A stretch of 64,000 bases of DNA, taken from the NCBI GenBank assembly GCA_027489955.1, contig JAIXYZ010000005.1:57081-121080 (forward strand), written 5' to 3'. This DNA is from Hyphomicrobiales bacterium (GTDB lineage Bacteria; Pseudomonadota; Alphaproteobacteria; Rhizobiales; Beijerinckiaceae). The notes under the pieces are model-generated. The model saw only the letters and a program-made list of their open reading frames with translations. It was not told the DNA's origin and ran no database searches. Below are positions 51,174 to 60,432 of this stretch, piece by piece (the stretch's first letter is position 1; every line of letters begins with the position of its first letter). The position numbers were made by a program, and so were the translations under genes.

Positions 51174-52946
51174 CTATTGCGGGACGGTCTGCGGCTTGCC
51201 GGTTGTGGAGGTCGCCGCGGTGACGAGACCGACGCGGCGCAGGTCCGCCGCCAGCCGCGCGGCGATCTCGGGCGCGATGTTGAGCCGCTCCAGCGCTTTG
51301 GCCGGTTTGCGCGCGATTTCCGGGTCGAGCTGGGTCAGCCGCTGGACGAGCGCCTCGATCTCGTCGTCCGTTTCGTCCGCCACCGCGATTTGGGCCAGGA
51401 CGCTGAGGACCGTGTCGCGGCGGGCAAGCCGCGCCACGGCGGCCTGCGCCTTCTCCCGCTCGCCGAGCATGTGGGCGGCCAGAAAGATGTGGAAATCGGC
51501 CCCCGCCGGCCGGGCCGGGTTTAGGTCCAGGGCCCGCTCGACGAGGTCGAGACCCTCGCGGTAGCGCGTGGTCGCGATCAGCGCGATGCCGAGATCGCCC
51601 ATGGTCACGGTGTCGCTTGGGTTCAGCCGGTGGGCCTCGAACCCGGCGGCGATGGCCCGGTCGAAGTCGCGGCGGGCGAAGAGCGCGGTCATCAGCGCAT
51701 GGCGCGCCCGGGCGCTTGCCGGAGAGGCGCGCACCGCGCTCTCGGCCGCGGCCAGGGCCCGTCCGAGCGGATCGGGCCGCCGGTTGAAGCCGCGGCGCTC
51801 CTCCTCGATGTAAAGGCGCGTGAGGTGGAAGCGGATCGCGGCGAGGGCGTTGCCGGATGCATCGATCGATTCCAGGCAGTCCCGCGCGGCGGCGTGGCCA
51901 GCGGCGCTCGGGGCCGTGCGGTGATCGTAGGCGTCGATCAGGCAGCGCGCCGTGCGGTGGATTCCCTCGCGCCCGCGCAGGTCCGCGAAGATGATTCCAT
52001 AGGGCTGGCCGATCTGCGCCGCGATGGTCGAGATCGCGGTCATGTCGGCCTCGACGCTCGCCGGAAGGTCGGCGCTCCACACCATCTGTCCCGTCGGCCC
52101 GTAGGTCAGACGGGCGGCGATGCGATCCTCGTCCCCGCCCGAAAAGCCGGTGACGGACAGGACATAGCGCAGGGAGGGCGCCTCGACGGCGCGGCGGGCC
52201 GGAGCCGGCCGGTGCGTCAGGTCGACGACCTCGATCTCCTCGAATCGGGCGAGGAACTCCGCCACCCGCCCGGCGAAGCGGTGGGCCGGGCTCTCCCCGT
52301 CGCTGGCCACCACCTCGATGAGGGCGAGACCCGGCACCGGGATGACCGCGAAATCGGGCGTACGCGTGGGGCGCAGCGGCAGGACGATCAGGGCGGCGAC
52401 GAGGACGGCGGCCGCCAGCGCCAGCGCCGCGGCGGCCATGCCGCCGAAACGCCGCCGGGCGGCGGGCTCGGGAGCGGCGCGCACCGCATCGGCGGCGACG
52501 AAGGCGGGCACGTATCCGCCGCGCGGCAGGACGATGCGCACGGGGTCGGCAGCGCCCTGTCCGCCGTAATAGGCGTCCAGCGCCCGACGCAGGCGCATCG
52601 CTTCCACGCGCACGATCGGGTCGGTCTGGGGATCGAAGCTGGCCGGGCGGCCGAGCGCCTCGGTGGCGATCGTGTAGCCCTTGATCTCGGCGGACCGGCC
52701 CTCGCGCGTGCGGTTCACGACGAAGGCGAGGAAGGCGGACAATTGCGGCGCCGTGCGGAACTGCTCGCTGGCCAGCACGCGCTCCAGCGCAAGGCCGGCC
52801 TCGGCCGCGCCGATCCCGGCAGCAGCGGCAGGCCCCTCCGATCCGGGGCTGGCGGCGAAATTCGTCGGCCTGGTCTCGGTCAAGTCGCACTCACGGCGAA
52901 GGGGTGGGTCTGGCGATCGACGACGGCGGCAATCTACCGTGCCCAT
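51174..52946 (-). CDS. Membrane TPR protein with N-terminal regulator-like domain
   Basis: About 590 residues. The N-terminal domain (about 50-150) reads LALERVLASEQFRTAPQLSA, EIKGYTIATEALGRP and FDPQTDPIVRVEAMRLRRAL, a module found in front of TPR proteins in rhizobia and often likened to a winged helix. A membrane segment (about 168-191) and TPR-like repeats (about 365-520, with LNPSDTVTMGDLGIALIATT) follow. It may be a signal-transducing or transcription-regulating membrane protein. The start is uncertain: ATG at 52946 or TTG at 52883, nearer to the conserved region. Confidence 0.7.
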   Translation of the reverse strand: MGTVDCRRRRSPDPPLRRECDLTETRPTNFAASPGSEGPAAAAGIGAAEAGLALERVLASEQFRTAPQLSAFLAFVVNRTREGRSAEIKGYTIATEALGRPASFDPQTDPIVRVEAMRLRRALDAYYGGQGAADPVRIVLPRGGYVPAFVAADAVRAAPEPAARRRFGGMAAAALALAAAVLVAALIVLPLRPTRTPDFAVIPVPGLALIEVVASDGESPAHRFAGRVAEFLARFEEIEVVDLTHRPAPARRAVEAPSLRYVLSVTGFSGGDEDRIAARLTYGPTGQMVWSADLPASVEADMTAISTIAAQIGQPYGIIFADLRGREGIHRTARCLIDAYDHRTAPSAAGHAAARDCLESIDASGNALAAIRFHLTRLYIEEERRGFNRRPDPLGRALAAAESAVRASPASARARHALMTALFARRDFDRAIAAGFEAHRLNPSDTVTMGDLGIALIATTRYREGLDLVERALDLNPARPAGADFHIFLAAHMLGEREKAQAAVARLARRDTVLSVLAQIAVADETDDEIEALVQRLTQLDPEIARKPAKALERLNIAPEIAARLAADLRRVGLVTAATSTTGKPQTVPQ

Positions 52947-53108
52947 GCCCGAACGTCACGCGCTCTCTACGCGCGGTTGCGGACGGCGTGTGCGCAACCG
53001 CGCGCCCGGCAGCGGGGTTACGGCCCGCCTGCGGCTTTGCTACGGTCCTGACACTGCCGTCCGAGACGGTCCGCGGGCGCAATGACCCGCTTCTGGCCGG
53101 AGAATGCC

Positions 53109-54455
53109 ATGTCCCTCGATCTCGCCGACCTCCACGCCGCGTCCGCGCCGAACGACCTCGACGCCCTGTGGATGCCGTTCACGGCCAACCGCGCGTTCAA
53201 GAAGAACCCGCGCATGATCGCGCGCGCCAAGGACATGCACTATTTCACGCCCGAGGGCCGCGCGGTCCTGGATGGCGCGGCCGGCCTTTGGTGCTGCAAT
53301 GCCGGCCACAACCGCCGCGAGATCGTCGACGCCATCAAGACGCGCGCCGAGACCCTGGACTTCGTGCCCCACTTCCAGTTCGGGCACCCGGAGGTCTTCA
53401 CGCTGGCAAGCCGCATCGCCTCCATGGCGCCGGGCGACCTCGACACGGTGTTCTTCTGCAATTCGGGCTCGGAGGCGGTCGACACCGCGCTCAAGATCGC
53501 GCTCGCCTACTGGAACGTGTCCGGCCAGGGCCAGAAGACCCGCCTGATCGGCCGCGAGCGCGGCTATCACGGCGTCGGCTTCGGCGGCATTTCGGTCGGC
53601 GGCATCGTCCCGAATCGCAAGTTCTTCGGCACGCTGCTGGCCGGCGTCGACCACCTTCCGCACACCTACAACCGGCAGGAGCAGGCCTTCACCAAGGGCG
53701 AGCCGGAATGGGGCGCGCATCTGGCCGACAAGCTGGAGGACATCGTCGCCCTCCACGACGCGTCGACCATCGCGGCGGTCATCGTCGAGCCGATGGCCGG
53801 CTCCACCGGCGTGCTCCCGCCCCCCAAGGGATACCTCAAGCGCCTGCGCGAGATCTGCGACCGCCACAACATCCTGCTGATCTTCGACGAGGTGATCTCC
53901 GGCTTCGGGCGCCTCGGCTTCGCCTTCGCCGCCGAGCGGTACGGCGTCGTGCCCGACATGATCACCTTCGCCAAGGCGGTGAATTCCGGCACCGTGCCCA
54001 TGGGCGGCGTCCTCATCCGCAAGAGCATCCACGACGCCTTCATGAAGGGCCCGGAGCACGTCATCGAGCTGTTCCACGGCTATACGTATTCCGGCCACCC
54101 GCTTGCCGTGGCGGCCGCGCAGGCGACGCTGGACCTCTATCGCGACGAGGACCTGTTCGCCCGCGCCCGCCGGCTGGAGCCGGTCTGGGCCGACGCCATC
54201 CACGGGCTCAAGGGTCTGCCCAACGTGCTCGACATCCGCACGCTCGGGCTGGTCGCCGCCGTCGACCTCGCCCCACGCGCCGACGGGGCGGGCAAGCGCG
54301 CCTTCGAGGCGATGGAGCGCGGCTTCCACGACATCGGCATGATGGTGCGCATCACGGGCGACACGATCGCGCTGACGCCTCCGCTGGTGATCAGCGAGGA
54401 GCAGATCGACGAGGTCGCGGACAAGCTCGGCCGGATCATCCGCGCAGTGGCCTGA
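53109..54455 (+). CDS. Omega-amino acid--pyruvate aminotransferase
   Basis: Class III PLP aminotransferase, 448 residues from the ATG at 53109 (MSLDLADLHAASAPNDLDAL), behind GGAG. It shows DALWMPFTANRAFKKNPR and the substrate region typical of beta-alanine:pyruvate aminotransferase, VFFCNSGSEAVDTALKIA for the cofactor phosphate, DEVISGFGRLG (Asp to pyridine N), and the Schiff-base Lys in TFAKAVNSGTVPMGGV. The probable reaction is beta-alanine + pyruvate to malonate semialdehyde + alanine; amine substrates are also possible. No dehydrogenase partner is adjacent. Confidence 0.9.
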   Translation: MSLDLADLHAASAPNDLDALWMPFTANRAFKKNPRMIARAKDMHYFTPEGRAVLDGAAGLWCCNAGHNRREIVDAIKTRAETLDFVPHFQFGHPEVFTLASRIASMAPGDLDTVFFCNSGSEAVDTALKIALAYWNVSGQGQKTRLIGRERGYHGVGFGGISVGGIVPNRKFFGTLLAGVDHLPHTYNRQEQAFTKGEPEWGAHLADKLEDIVALHDASTIAAVIVEPMAGSTGVLPPPKGYLKRLREICDRHNILLIFDEVISGFGRLGFAFAAERYGVVPDMITFAKAVNSGTVPMGGVLIRKSIHDAFMKGPEHVIELFHGYTYSGHPLAVAAAQATLDLYRDEDLFARARRLEPVWADAIHGLKGLPNVLDIRTLGLVAAVDLAPRADGAGKRAFEAMERGFHDIGMMVRITGDTIALTPPLVISEEQIDEVADKLGRIIRAVA

Positions 54456-54533
54456 CCGCGCGCGGGGCGCGCTTGCGCGGACCGGAGCGGCGTGGCATGT
54501 CCCACGCCGCTTCCCCAGCGTGAGCCCCCCGCG

Positions 54534-55073
54534 ATGATCGAACGCGCCCTCGAGAAGTTCCTCTTCGCCAGCCGCTGGCTGCTCGCGCCGTTCTATGTGG
54601 CGCTCGTGTTCGCGCTGGCCGGTCTCCTGTTCAAGGCCATGCAGGAGCTCTTCCACTTCGTCACGCACGTGTTCTGGGCGAGCGAGTCCGAGGTCATCCT
54701 CGGTGTCCTGGCCCTGGTCGACCTGACGTTCACCGGCTCGCTGATCGTCATCGTGATCTTCTCCGGCTACGAGAACTTCGTGTCGAAGATCGACGAGGCC
54801 AATCACAAGGACTGGCCGGAATGGATGGGCAAGATCGACTTCAGCGGCCTCAAGCTGAAGCTCCTGTCATCCATCGTCGCCATCTCCGCGATCCAGGTGC
54901 TGAAGGCGTTCATGAACGTCAACAACATCTCCGACCGCGACCTGATCTGGCTGGTGGTGATCCACGTGGTCTTCGTCCTGTCGGGCGTGGTGCTCGCCCT
55001 GACGGACCGGATCAGCGAAGCGGGCCACAAGGGCGGTTCCAAGCCGCCCAAGGCGGCCCAGGCCGGCCACTAG
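54534..55073 (+). CDS. YqhA/TIGR00645 family membrane protein
   Basis: 179 residues from the ATG at 54534. UPF0114 family: it begins ERALEKFLFASRWLLAPFYV, a conserved block, and has four membrane segments ending in IWLVVIHVVFVLSGVVLALT; the IFSGYENFVSKID motif is diagnostic. Function is unknown. It lies 78 bp after the aminotransferase in the same direction. Confidence 0.92.
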   Translation: MIERALEKFLFASRWLLAPFYVALVFALAGLLFKAMQELFHFVTHVFWASESEVILGVLALVDLTFTGSLIVIVIFSGYENFVSKIDEANHKDWPEWMGKIDFSGLKLKLLSSIVAISAIQVLKAFMNVNNISDRDLIWLVVIHVVFVLSGVVLALTDRISEAGHKGGSKPPKAAQAGH

Positions 55074-55093
55074 GCCTCGGCTCCCGGCGCGTG

Positions 55094-55561
55094 TCAGGCG
55101 CGCCGGTAATCCGCACTCATGATCTCCTTCCAGCCGCCGTCGTCCGTCCTCACCCGCGAGGTGAGGGTGCGGTGGCCGTCGTCGAGGAAGGTCAGGATGT
55201 CCTGGTAGGCGAGCGTGCGGCCGGGATGCTCGAAATCCGGCCCCGTGCAGTCCAGCACCAGCGCGTTGCCCGTGCCGTCGACGGCCCCGTCGTAGATCCA
55301 TAGATGGGTCATCATCGAGCCCGCCCAGGTCCCGACATAGCGCCCGCGCGCCGGATCGTATCCGAGCGTCATCAGGGTGCGGGTGATGGTGCCGTCCGGC
55401 ATGGTTCCCTCGCCCTCGGCCAGGGCCCATAGCTCGCCCAGCATCCGCACGCGCTCCCGCCAGGACTCGACCTTGCTCTCGGGCGTCGGCGTCGAGACGA
55501 TCCACTCGCCCTCGAGCCGCTTCAGCCAGCGATGTTCGTCGTGCGGGGTGGCGGGCTGCAT
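55094..55561 (-). CDS. DUF1579 family protein
   Basis: 155 residues, beta-rich, with HRWLKRLEGEWIVSTPTPES at the start (the lipocalin-like first strand), then WRERVRMLGELWALAEGEGTM, MTLGYDPARGRYVGTWAGSM and HRTLTSRVRTDDGGWKE. DUF1579 is a lipocalin-like family of unknown role. It starts 132 bp from the TetR gene and diverges from it, so the palindrome at 55661 may control it as well. Confidence 0.85.
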   Translation of the reverse strand: MQPATPHDEHRWLKRLEGEWIVSTPTPESKVESWRERVRMLGELWALAEGEGTMPDGTITRTLMTLGYDPARGRYVGTWAGSMMTHLWIYDGAVDGTGNALVLDCTGPDFEHPGRTLAYQDILTFLDDGHRTLTSRVRTDDGGWKEIMSADYRRA

Positions 55562-55660
55562 TGCGGGTGTCTCCTTCCGGCTGTCGGCGCGGGCGCTTCC
55601 AACCCTGCGCTCCTCTCCTGACTATCGCCATGGACCACCGCAAGGTCCATCGGAGTGAAC

Positions 55661-55684
55661 ATTAAATCAAACGATTGATTTAAT
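55661..55684. promoter_or_regulatory. Probable TetR operator
   Basis: ATTAAATCAA (55661-55670), spacer ACGA, TTGATTTAAT (55675-55684): perfect 10-bp arms located 9 bp before the TetR GTG and 100 bp before DUF1579. A 24-bp perfect palindrome directly at a TetR start is the expected autoregulatory operator and would cover the whole efflux operon promoter. Confidence 0.82.
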
Positions 55685-55693
55685 CAGAGTGGC

Positions 55694-56389
55694 GTGCGAC
55701 AAGGCGGGATGAGCCCTGCCGGAAAAGCCGCGACGCGCGCGCCGTCCCGTCCCGACACCGCCGCCGACCTCGTCGCGGCGGGGATCGACCTGTTCGGCCG
55801 CCGCGGCTTCGATGCCGTCTCGACCCGCGAGCTCGCAGCGGCGGCCAGGGCCAATGTCGCTGCCATCGCGTACCATTTCGGCAGCAAGGACGGTTTGCGG
55901 ATCGCCTGCGCGGAGGCGATCGCCGCCCGCGTCGCCGCCGTCGTGCGCCCGGTCTCGGACATGCCGGCGCCCGACGACGCCGCGCAGGCCGAGGCGGCGC
56001 TCGCCGCGCTCATGGCCGCGATGGTCGACTTCCTCGTCGCGTCGCCGGAGGCGGAGCCCATCGCGCGCTTCATCCTGCGCGAGATGGCCGAGCCTTCGGA
56101 GGCCTTCGAGCGGATCTACGCCGCCTTCATGGCGCCCACCCACGCCCGCATCTGCGCGCTCTGGGCGGTCGCGACGGGCGACGATCCCGACAGCGCGGCC
56201 ACGCGCCTGGCGACCCTCGGGCTCATCGGCCAGGTCGTCTATTTCCGCGTCGCGCGGCCGGCGGCGATGCGGCGCCTCGGCTGGACCGAAATCGGTCCGC
56301 AGGAGGCGAGCCAGATCAAGGAATCGATCGGCGCGGCCCTCCATGCTCGCGTCGCGGCTGCCCGTTCCGGCCGGAGGACATCGTCATGA
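55694..56389 (+). CDS. TetR family regulator, CecR/YbiH-like
   Basis: 231 residues from the GTG at 55694, or 226 from the ATG at 55709. The N-terminal helix-turn-helix is AADLVAAGIDLFGRRGFDAV plus STRELAAAARANVAAIAYHFG. The C-terminal part resembles the DUF1956 domain of CecR. It opens a TetR-HlyD-ABC-permease operon like the E. coli cecR-ybhGFSR locus, and its stop overlaps the HlyD start (ATGA). It probably senses a toxic hydrophobic compound exported by the pump. Confidence 0.92.
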   Translation: MRQGGMSPAGKAATRAPSRPDTAADLVAAGIDLFGRRGFDAVSTRELAAAARANVAAIAYHFGSKDGLRIACAEAIAARVAAVVRPVSDMPAPDDAAQAEAALAALMAAMVDFLVASPEAEPIARFILREMAEPSEAFERIYAAFMAPTHARICALWAVATGDDPDSAATRLATLGLIGQVVYFRVARPAAMRRLGWTEIGPQEASQIKESIGAALHARVAAARSGRRTSS

Positions 56390-57345
56390 CCGCGTCCCTT
56401 TGCACGTTCGCCGTGCTGGCCTGGCTTCCCTTCTGCGCCCCCGCCGGCGGCGGCGCGGTCGGCTACGTGGAGGGCGAATACGTGCACCTGGCGCCCATCG
56501 ACGTGGCGCGGATCGTGTCCATCGACCGCCGCCGCGGCGACCGGGTCAAGGCCGGGGACAGCGTCGCCGCCATGGAGACGGCCGATGGCGAGATCGCCGT
56601 CCGGGACGCAGGCGCCCGGCTGGCCCAGGCCGAGTCCGAGTTCGAGAACCTGCGGCGCGGCCGCCGCCCGGAGGAGATCGCCGTCATCGAAGCGTCGATC
56701 CTCGCCGCGGAGGCGCAGGCGCGCGATGCCGCCCGCGTCCTGGACCGCCGCCGTGACCTGTTCGGGCGGGGCTTCGCCACCCAGGCCGAGCTGGATCAGG
56801 CCCAGACCGCCCTGGAGGTCGGCACGGCCCGCGTCGGCGAGCTCAAGGCCAACCTCGCCGTTGCGAAGCTGGCGGCCCGGCCCGAGGAGATCGAGGCGGC
56901 CCGCAGCCGTGTCGCCCAGGCCCGCGCCGCCCTCGACCAGGCCCGCTGGCGCCTGTCCCAGCGCACCATCGCGGCCCTGGCCGACGGCCGCGTCTCCGAC
57001 GTGATCCGCCATCCAGGGGAGGTGGCGGGGCCGACCGCGCCCGTCATGACCATGCTCCCCGACGGAGCGGTGAAGCTGAAGCTCTACGTTCCCCAGGCCG
57101 CCCTGGGGACGCTGCGGATCGGGGACATGCTGGCCATCGCCTGCGACGGCTGCCGCGAGGGCCTGCGCGCCGGCATCACCTACATCGCGCCCGAACCCGA
57201 ATTCACCCCGCCGGTGATCTATTCGGTCGAGAACCGGCAGAAGCTGGTCGTGCTCGTGGAGGCAAGGCCGGATGCGGCGAGCGCGGCCTTCCTCCAGCCC
57301 GGGCAGATCGTGGACGCCCGCTGGCAGACGGCCGCCAGGCCATGA
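56386..57345 (+). CDS. HlyD/YbhG-like membrane fusion protein
   Basis: 319 residues: N-terminal signal or anchor (LCTFAVLAWLPFCAPAGGG), a lipoyl-like half (GYVEGEYVHLAPIDVARIVS), a coiled coil with about 130 residues of heptads (QAELDQAQTALEVGTARVGE), the second lipoyl half (ADGRVSDVIRHPGEVAGPTA) and a beta-barrel end. This is the periplasmic adaptor of a tripartite exporter. It overlaps both the TetR and the ATPase genes by 4 bases. Confidence 0.92.
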   Translation: MTASLCTFAVLAWLPFCAPAGGGAVGYVEGEYVHLAPIDVARIVSIDRRRGDRVKAGDSVAAMETADGEIAVRDAGARLAQAESEFENLRRGRRPEEIAVIEASILAAEAQARDAARVLDRRRDLFGRGFATQAELDQAQTALEVGTARVGELKANLAVAKLAARPEEIEAARSRVAQARAALDQARWRLSQRTIAALADGRVSDVIRHPGEVAGPTAPVMTMLPDGAVKLKLYVPQAALGTLRIGDMLAIACDGCREGLRAGITYIAPEPEFTPPVIYSVENRQKLVVLVEARPDAASAAFLQPGQIVDARWQTAARP

Positions 57346-58274
57346 CGGCCGAGCCGGTCATCGCGGTGCGCGGACTGACCAAGCGCTTCGGCGCCCGCAC
57401 CGTCGTCGACGATGTCGCGCTGACGGTCCATGCCGGCGAGATCGTCGGCTTCCTCGGCCCCAACGGCTCGGGCAAGACGACCACGATCCGCCTCATCTGC
57501 GGCCTGCTGACCCCGGACCGGGGGGAGGGCACCGTCCTGGGGCTCGACGTCCGGACCCAGAGCGCGCTCATCAAGCGCGAGGTCGGCTACATGACGCAGC
57601 GGTTCTCGTTCTACGAGGACCTCACCATCGCCGAGAACCTGACCTTCGTCGCCCGGCTCTACGACCTCGATCCGGTCGAGGCGGCGGTGAACGAGACGCT
57701 GGACCATCTGGGCCTGGCATCGCGCCGGGACCAGCTGGCGGGCACGCTGTCGGGCGGCTGGAAGCAGCGGCTCGCGCTTGCGGCCTGCATCATGCACCGC
57801 CCCCGGCTGCTCCTGCTGGACGAGCCGACCGCCGGCGTCGATCCCAAGGCGCGGCGCGAGTTCTGGGACGAGATCCACCGGCTCGCCCAGGGCGGGCTCA
57901 CGGTGCTGGTGTCCACCCATTACATGGACGAGGCCGAGCGCTGCCACCGCATCGCCTACATCGCCTACGGGCGGATGCTCGCGGGCGGCACCGTGGACGA
58001 GGTGGTCGCCCGGTCGGGGCTGTCGACCTTCATCGTGCGCGGCCCGGATCTCGGGGCGGTCGCCGCGCTCGTTGAGGGCCGCGACGGGGTGGAGCAGGTC
58101 GCGCCCTTCGGCGCCACGCTGCATGTCGTCGGCTCCGATCCCGACCGGCTGCGGCTGGCGCTCCAGGATGTCGCGCGCCTGCCCGGCATCGTGGTCGAGC
58201 CCGGCACGACGAGCCTGGAGGACGTGTTCATCCAGCTCATGGCCGGACCGCGGGCCAAGGGGGACGACGCATGA
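57342..58274 (+). CDS. ABC transporter ATP-binding protein
   Basis: 310 residues. Walker A GPNGSGKTTT, signature LSGGWKQRLALAAC, Walker B LLLLDEPTAGVDPKARREFW and the switch histidine in VLVSTHYMDEAERC. DrrA/CcmA/YbhF-type exporter ATPase, but a single nucleotide-binding domain, whereas YbhF carries two. It overlaps the permease gene by ATGA. Confidence 0.95.
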   Translation: MTAEPVIAVRGLTKRFGARTVVDDVALTVHAGEIVGFLGPNGSGKTTTIRLICGLLTPDRGEGTVLGLDVRTQSALIKREVGYMTQRFSFYEDLTIAENLTFVARLYDLDPVEAAVNETLDHLGLASRRDQLAGTLSGGWKQRLALAACIMHRPRLLLLDEPTAGVDPKARREFWDEIHRLAQGGLTVLVSTHYMDEAERCHRIAYIAYGRMLAGGTVDEVVARSGLSTFIVRGPDLGAVAALVEGRDGVEQVAPFGATLHVVGSDPDRLRLALQDVARLPGIVVEPGTTSLEDVFIQLMAGPRAKGDDA

Positions 58275-59404
58275 CGTTCCTGTCCCTGCCCCGCCTCAAG
58301 GCGATGCTTTCCAAGGAATTCGTGCAGATGCGGCGGGACCGCATCACCTTCGCCATGATGCTCGGCGTGCCGGTCATCCAGCTCCTGCTGTTCGGCTTCG
58401 CCATCAACAACGACCCCAAGGGCCTGAAGGCGGCGATCTTGGCGACGGGGCAGGATCGATACACGCGCGCCATAGTCACCGCTCTTGAGGTCAGCAATTA
58501 TTACCGCTTCGTCGCGCTCCCCGGCACGGCGGCCGAGGCCGAGAGCCTGATCGCGGGCGGGCGGGTCTCCTTCGTGGTCACCGTGCCCAGCGATTTCGGC
58601 ACGCGGGTGGAGCGCGGCGACAGCCCGACGCTGCTGGTGGAGGCCGACGCGTCCGATCCGGCCGCCGCGAGCGGCGCGGTCGCCGCCCTTGGCACCATCG
58701 CGCGCCGGGCGCTGCTGCGCGAGCAGGGCCGCGAGGCCATCGCCGAGGAGCAGGAGAAGACCGAGCTCAACGTGCTGGTCCACCGCCGCTACAATCCCGA
58801 GGGCATGTCCCAGTACAACATCGTGCCGGGCCTGCTCGGCGTCATCCTGCAGATGACGATGGTGATGATGACCGCCATGGCGCTCACCCGCGAGGTCGAG
58901 CGGGGCACGATGGAAAATCTCCTCGCCATGCCCGCGACGCCCACGGAAATCATGCTGGGCAAGGTGCTGCCGTTCATGGGCGTCGGCGCGGTGCAGGTCG
59001 CCGTGGTGCTGGGCGCCGCCAAGCTGCTCTTCCACGTGCCGTTCGTCGGCTCGCTGCCGCTGCTCCTGTCCGGCGTCCTGGTCTTCGTGCTGTCGCTCGT
59101 CCTGCTCGGCTACACGATCTCGACCCTCGCCCGCACCCAGATGCAGGCGATGCAGCTCACCTTCTTCTTCTTCCTGCCCTCGCTGATGCTGTCGGGCTTC
59201 ATGTTTCCCTTCGACGGGATGCCGGCCTGGGCCCGCGCCATCGGCGAGATCTTCCCGCTGACCCACTTCCTGCGGGTCATCCGCGCGGTGATGCTGAAGG
59301 GCGCGACGCTCCCCGACATCGGCATGGAGTTCGCGATCCTCGCGCTGTTCATCCCGCTTTATGCGGGGCTGGCGCTGCTGCGCTTCCGCCGCACGCTGGA
59401 CTAG
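58271..59404 (+). CDS. ABC-2 type transporter permease
   Basis: 377 residues: one N-terminal membrane helix (FAMMLGVPVIQLLLFGFAIN), an extracytoplasmic domain of about 140 residues, then five helices starting near VPGLLGVILQMTMVMMTAMA with the linking motif EVERGTMENLLAMPATPTEI. The YhfR/YbhS family is represented by one gene here, so the functional permease is likely a homodimer. The stop shares CTAG with the stop of mepA on the other strand. Confidence 0.94.
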   Translation: MTFLSLPRLKAMLSKEFVQMRRDRITFAMMLGVPVIQLLLFGFAINNDPKGLKAAILATGQDRYTRAIVTALEVSNYYRFVALPGTAAEAESLIAGGRVSFVVTVPSDFGTRVERGDSPTLLVEADASDPAAASGAVAALGTIARRALLREQGREAIAEEQEKTELNVLVHRRYNPEGMSQYNIVPGLLGVILQMTMVMMTAMALTREVERGTMENLLAMPATPTEIMLGKVLPFMGVGAVQVAVVLGAAKLLFHVPFVGSLPLLLSGVLVFVLSLVLLGYTISTLARTQMQAMQLTFFFFLPSLMLSGFMFPFDGMPAWARAIGEIFPLTHFLRVIRAVMLKGATLPDIGMEFAILALFIPLYAGLALLRFRRTLD

Positions 59405-60315
59405 CGCGAGAAGACCACGCGGCGGCATTCCGCCGGGAGACCCGCCAGCGTGATCGGCGGGCGCGGCTTGCCCGGCCTGGGGTTCAGCGCCTCCTCCGTG
59501 AACCACCAGTCGAGCGAAGCATCGCAGCCCTCGCCCGCGGGCACGGGGTCCTGCGTGCGGCAACCCTCCTCGCCGGCGGGGCAGGCCAGGCGGATGTGGA
59601 AATGGTAGTTGTGACCCCAGATCGGGCGCACCTTGTTCAGCCAGGCCCTGTCGCGCCCGGCTTCCCGGCACAATGCCTTCTTGATCGCCGGGTTGACGAA
59701 GACCCGCTCCACCTCCCGCTGGCTGGCGGCGATCTTCAGCACCTCCCTGTGCTGCGCGGTCCAGACCGACGGGTCGATGTCCAGCCTGTCCTCGCGCACC
59801 ACGTTCGTGGCGGAGGTGAACTCGCGCTCTTCCCGCGTCAGGGTCCGCCGCGGCATGGGCGTCAGCCAGATGTCGGCGTCGAGGCCGATCTGGTGCGAGG
59901 CGTGGCCCGTCAGCATCGGCCCGCCCCTCGGCTGCGAGATGTCCCCGACCAGGATGCCCGGCCAGCCGGCCTTAGGCACCTGCGCCGCGAACCGGCGCAG
60001 GAAATCCACCATGGCCGGATGGCCCCAGTTGCGGTTCCGCGACAGGCGCATCACCTGCCACGTCTCGCCGTCGAGCGGCAGAGCCGTGCCGCCGGCGAGG
60101 CAGCCGCGGGAATAGAAGCCGATGGCCCGCGCCTCCAGGGGTGCGCCCGATGTCGCGCGCCCGAACAGCTCCTTGGCCGCGAGCTTCGGGTCGTCCGGAT
60201 TGGCGAGCGGCGGCAGGGGCTTGCGCTCCAGCGTGCCCCTGTCCTGGGCGAGGGCCGGGAGCATGGAAAAGCCGGCGAGGATGGCGAGCGCGCGCACCGT
60301 CAGGGAGGTCAGCAT
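59401..60315 (-). CDS. mepA: Penicillin-insensitive murein endopeptidase
   Basis: Cleaves D-Ala-meso-DAP cross-links in periplasmic peptidoglycan. 304 residues from the ATG at 60315, with signal peptide (LTVRALAILAGFSMLPALA). Zinc/active-site pieces of the M74 family: GHASHQIGLDADIWL (HxxxGxxxD) and WGHNYHFHIRLACP (HxH). Six or more cysteines fit disulfides (GCLAGG, ALCREAG, ACPAGEEGC, EGCDAS, ECRRV). Its expected size is about 270-300 residues. Confidence 0.95.
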   Translation of the reverse strand: MLTSLTVRALAILAGFSMLPALAQDRGTLERKPLPPLANPDDPKLAAKELFGRATSGAPLEARAIGFYSRGCLAGGTALPLDGETWQVMRLSRNRNWGHPAMVDFLRRFAAQVPKAGWPGILVGDISQPRGGPMLTGHASHQIGLDADIWLTPMPRRTLTREEREFTSATNVVREDRLDIDPSVWTAQHREVLKIAASQREVERVFVNPAIKKALCREAGRDRAWLNKVRPIWGHNYHFHIRLACPAGEEGCRTQDPVPAGEGCDASLDWWFTEEALNPRPGKPRPPITLAGLPAECRRVVFSR

Positions 60316-60432
60316 GGGGAAAGGGTCCGCCGTCCGCACGATTCTGGCAAGTGCGCGCCCCTGCGGCCCTTGCCGCCGGCCGCGACGGCGGGCAAGGCTG
60401 TCTTTCATTCAATCAATGATTTCAGGCTTCCC

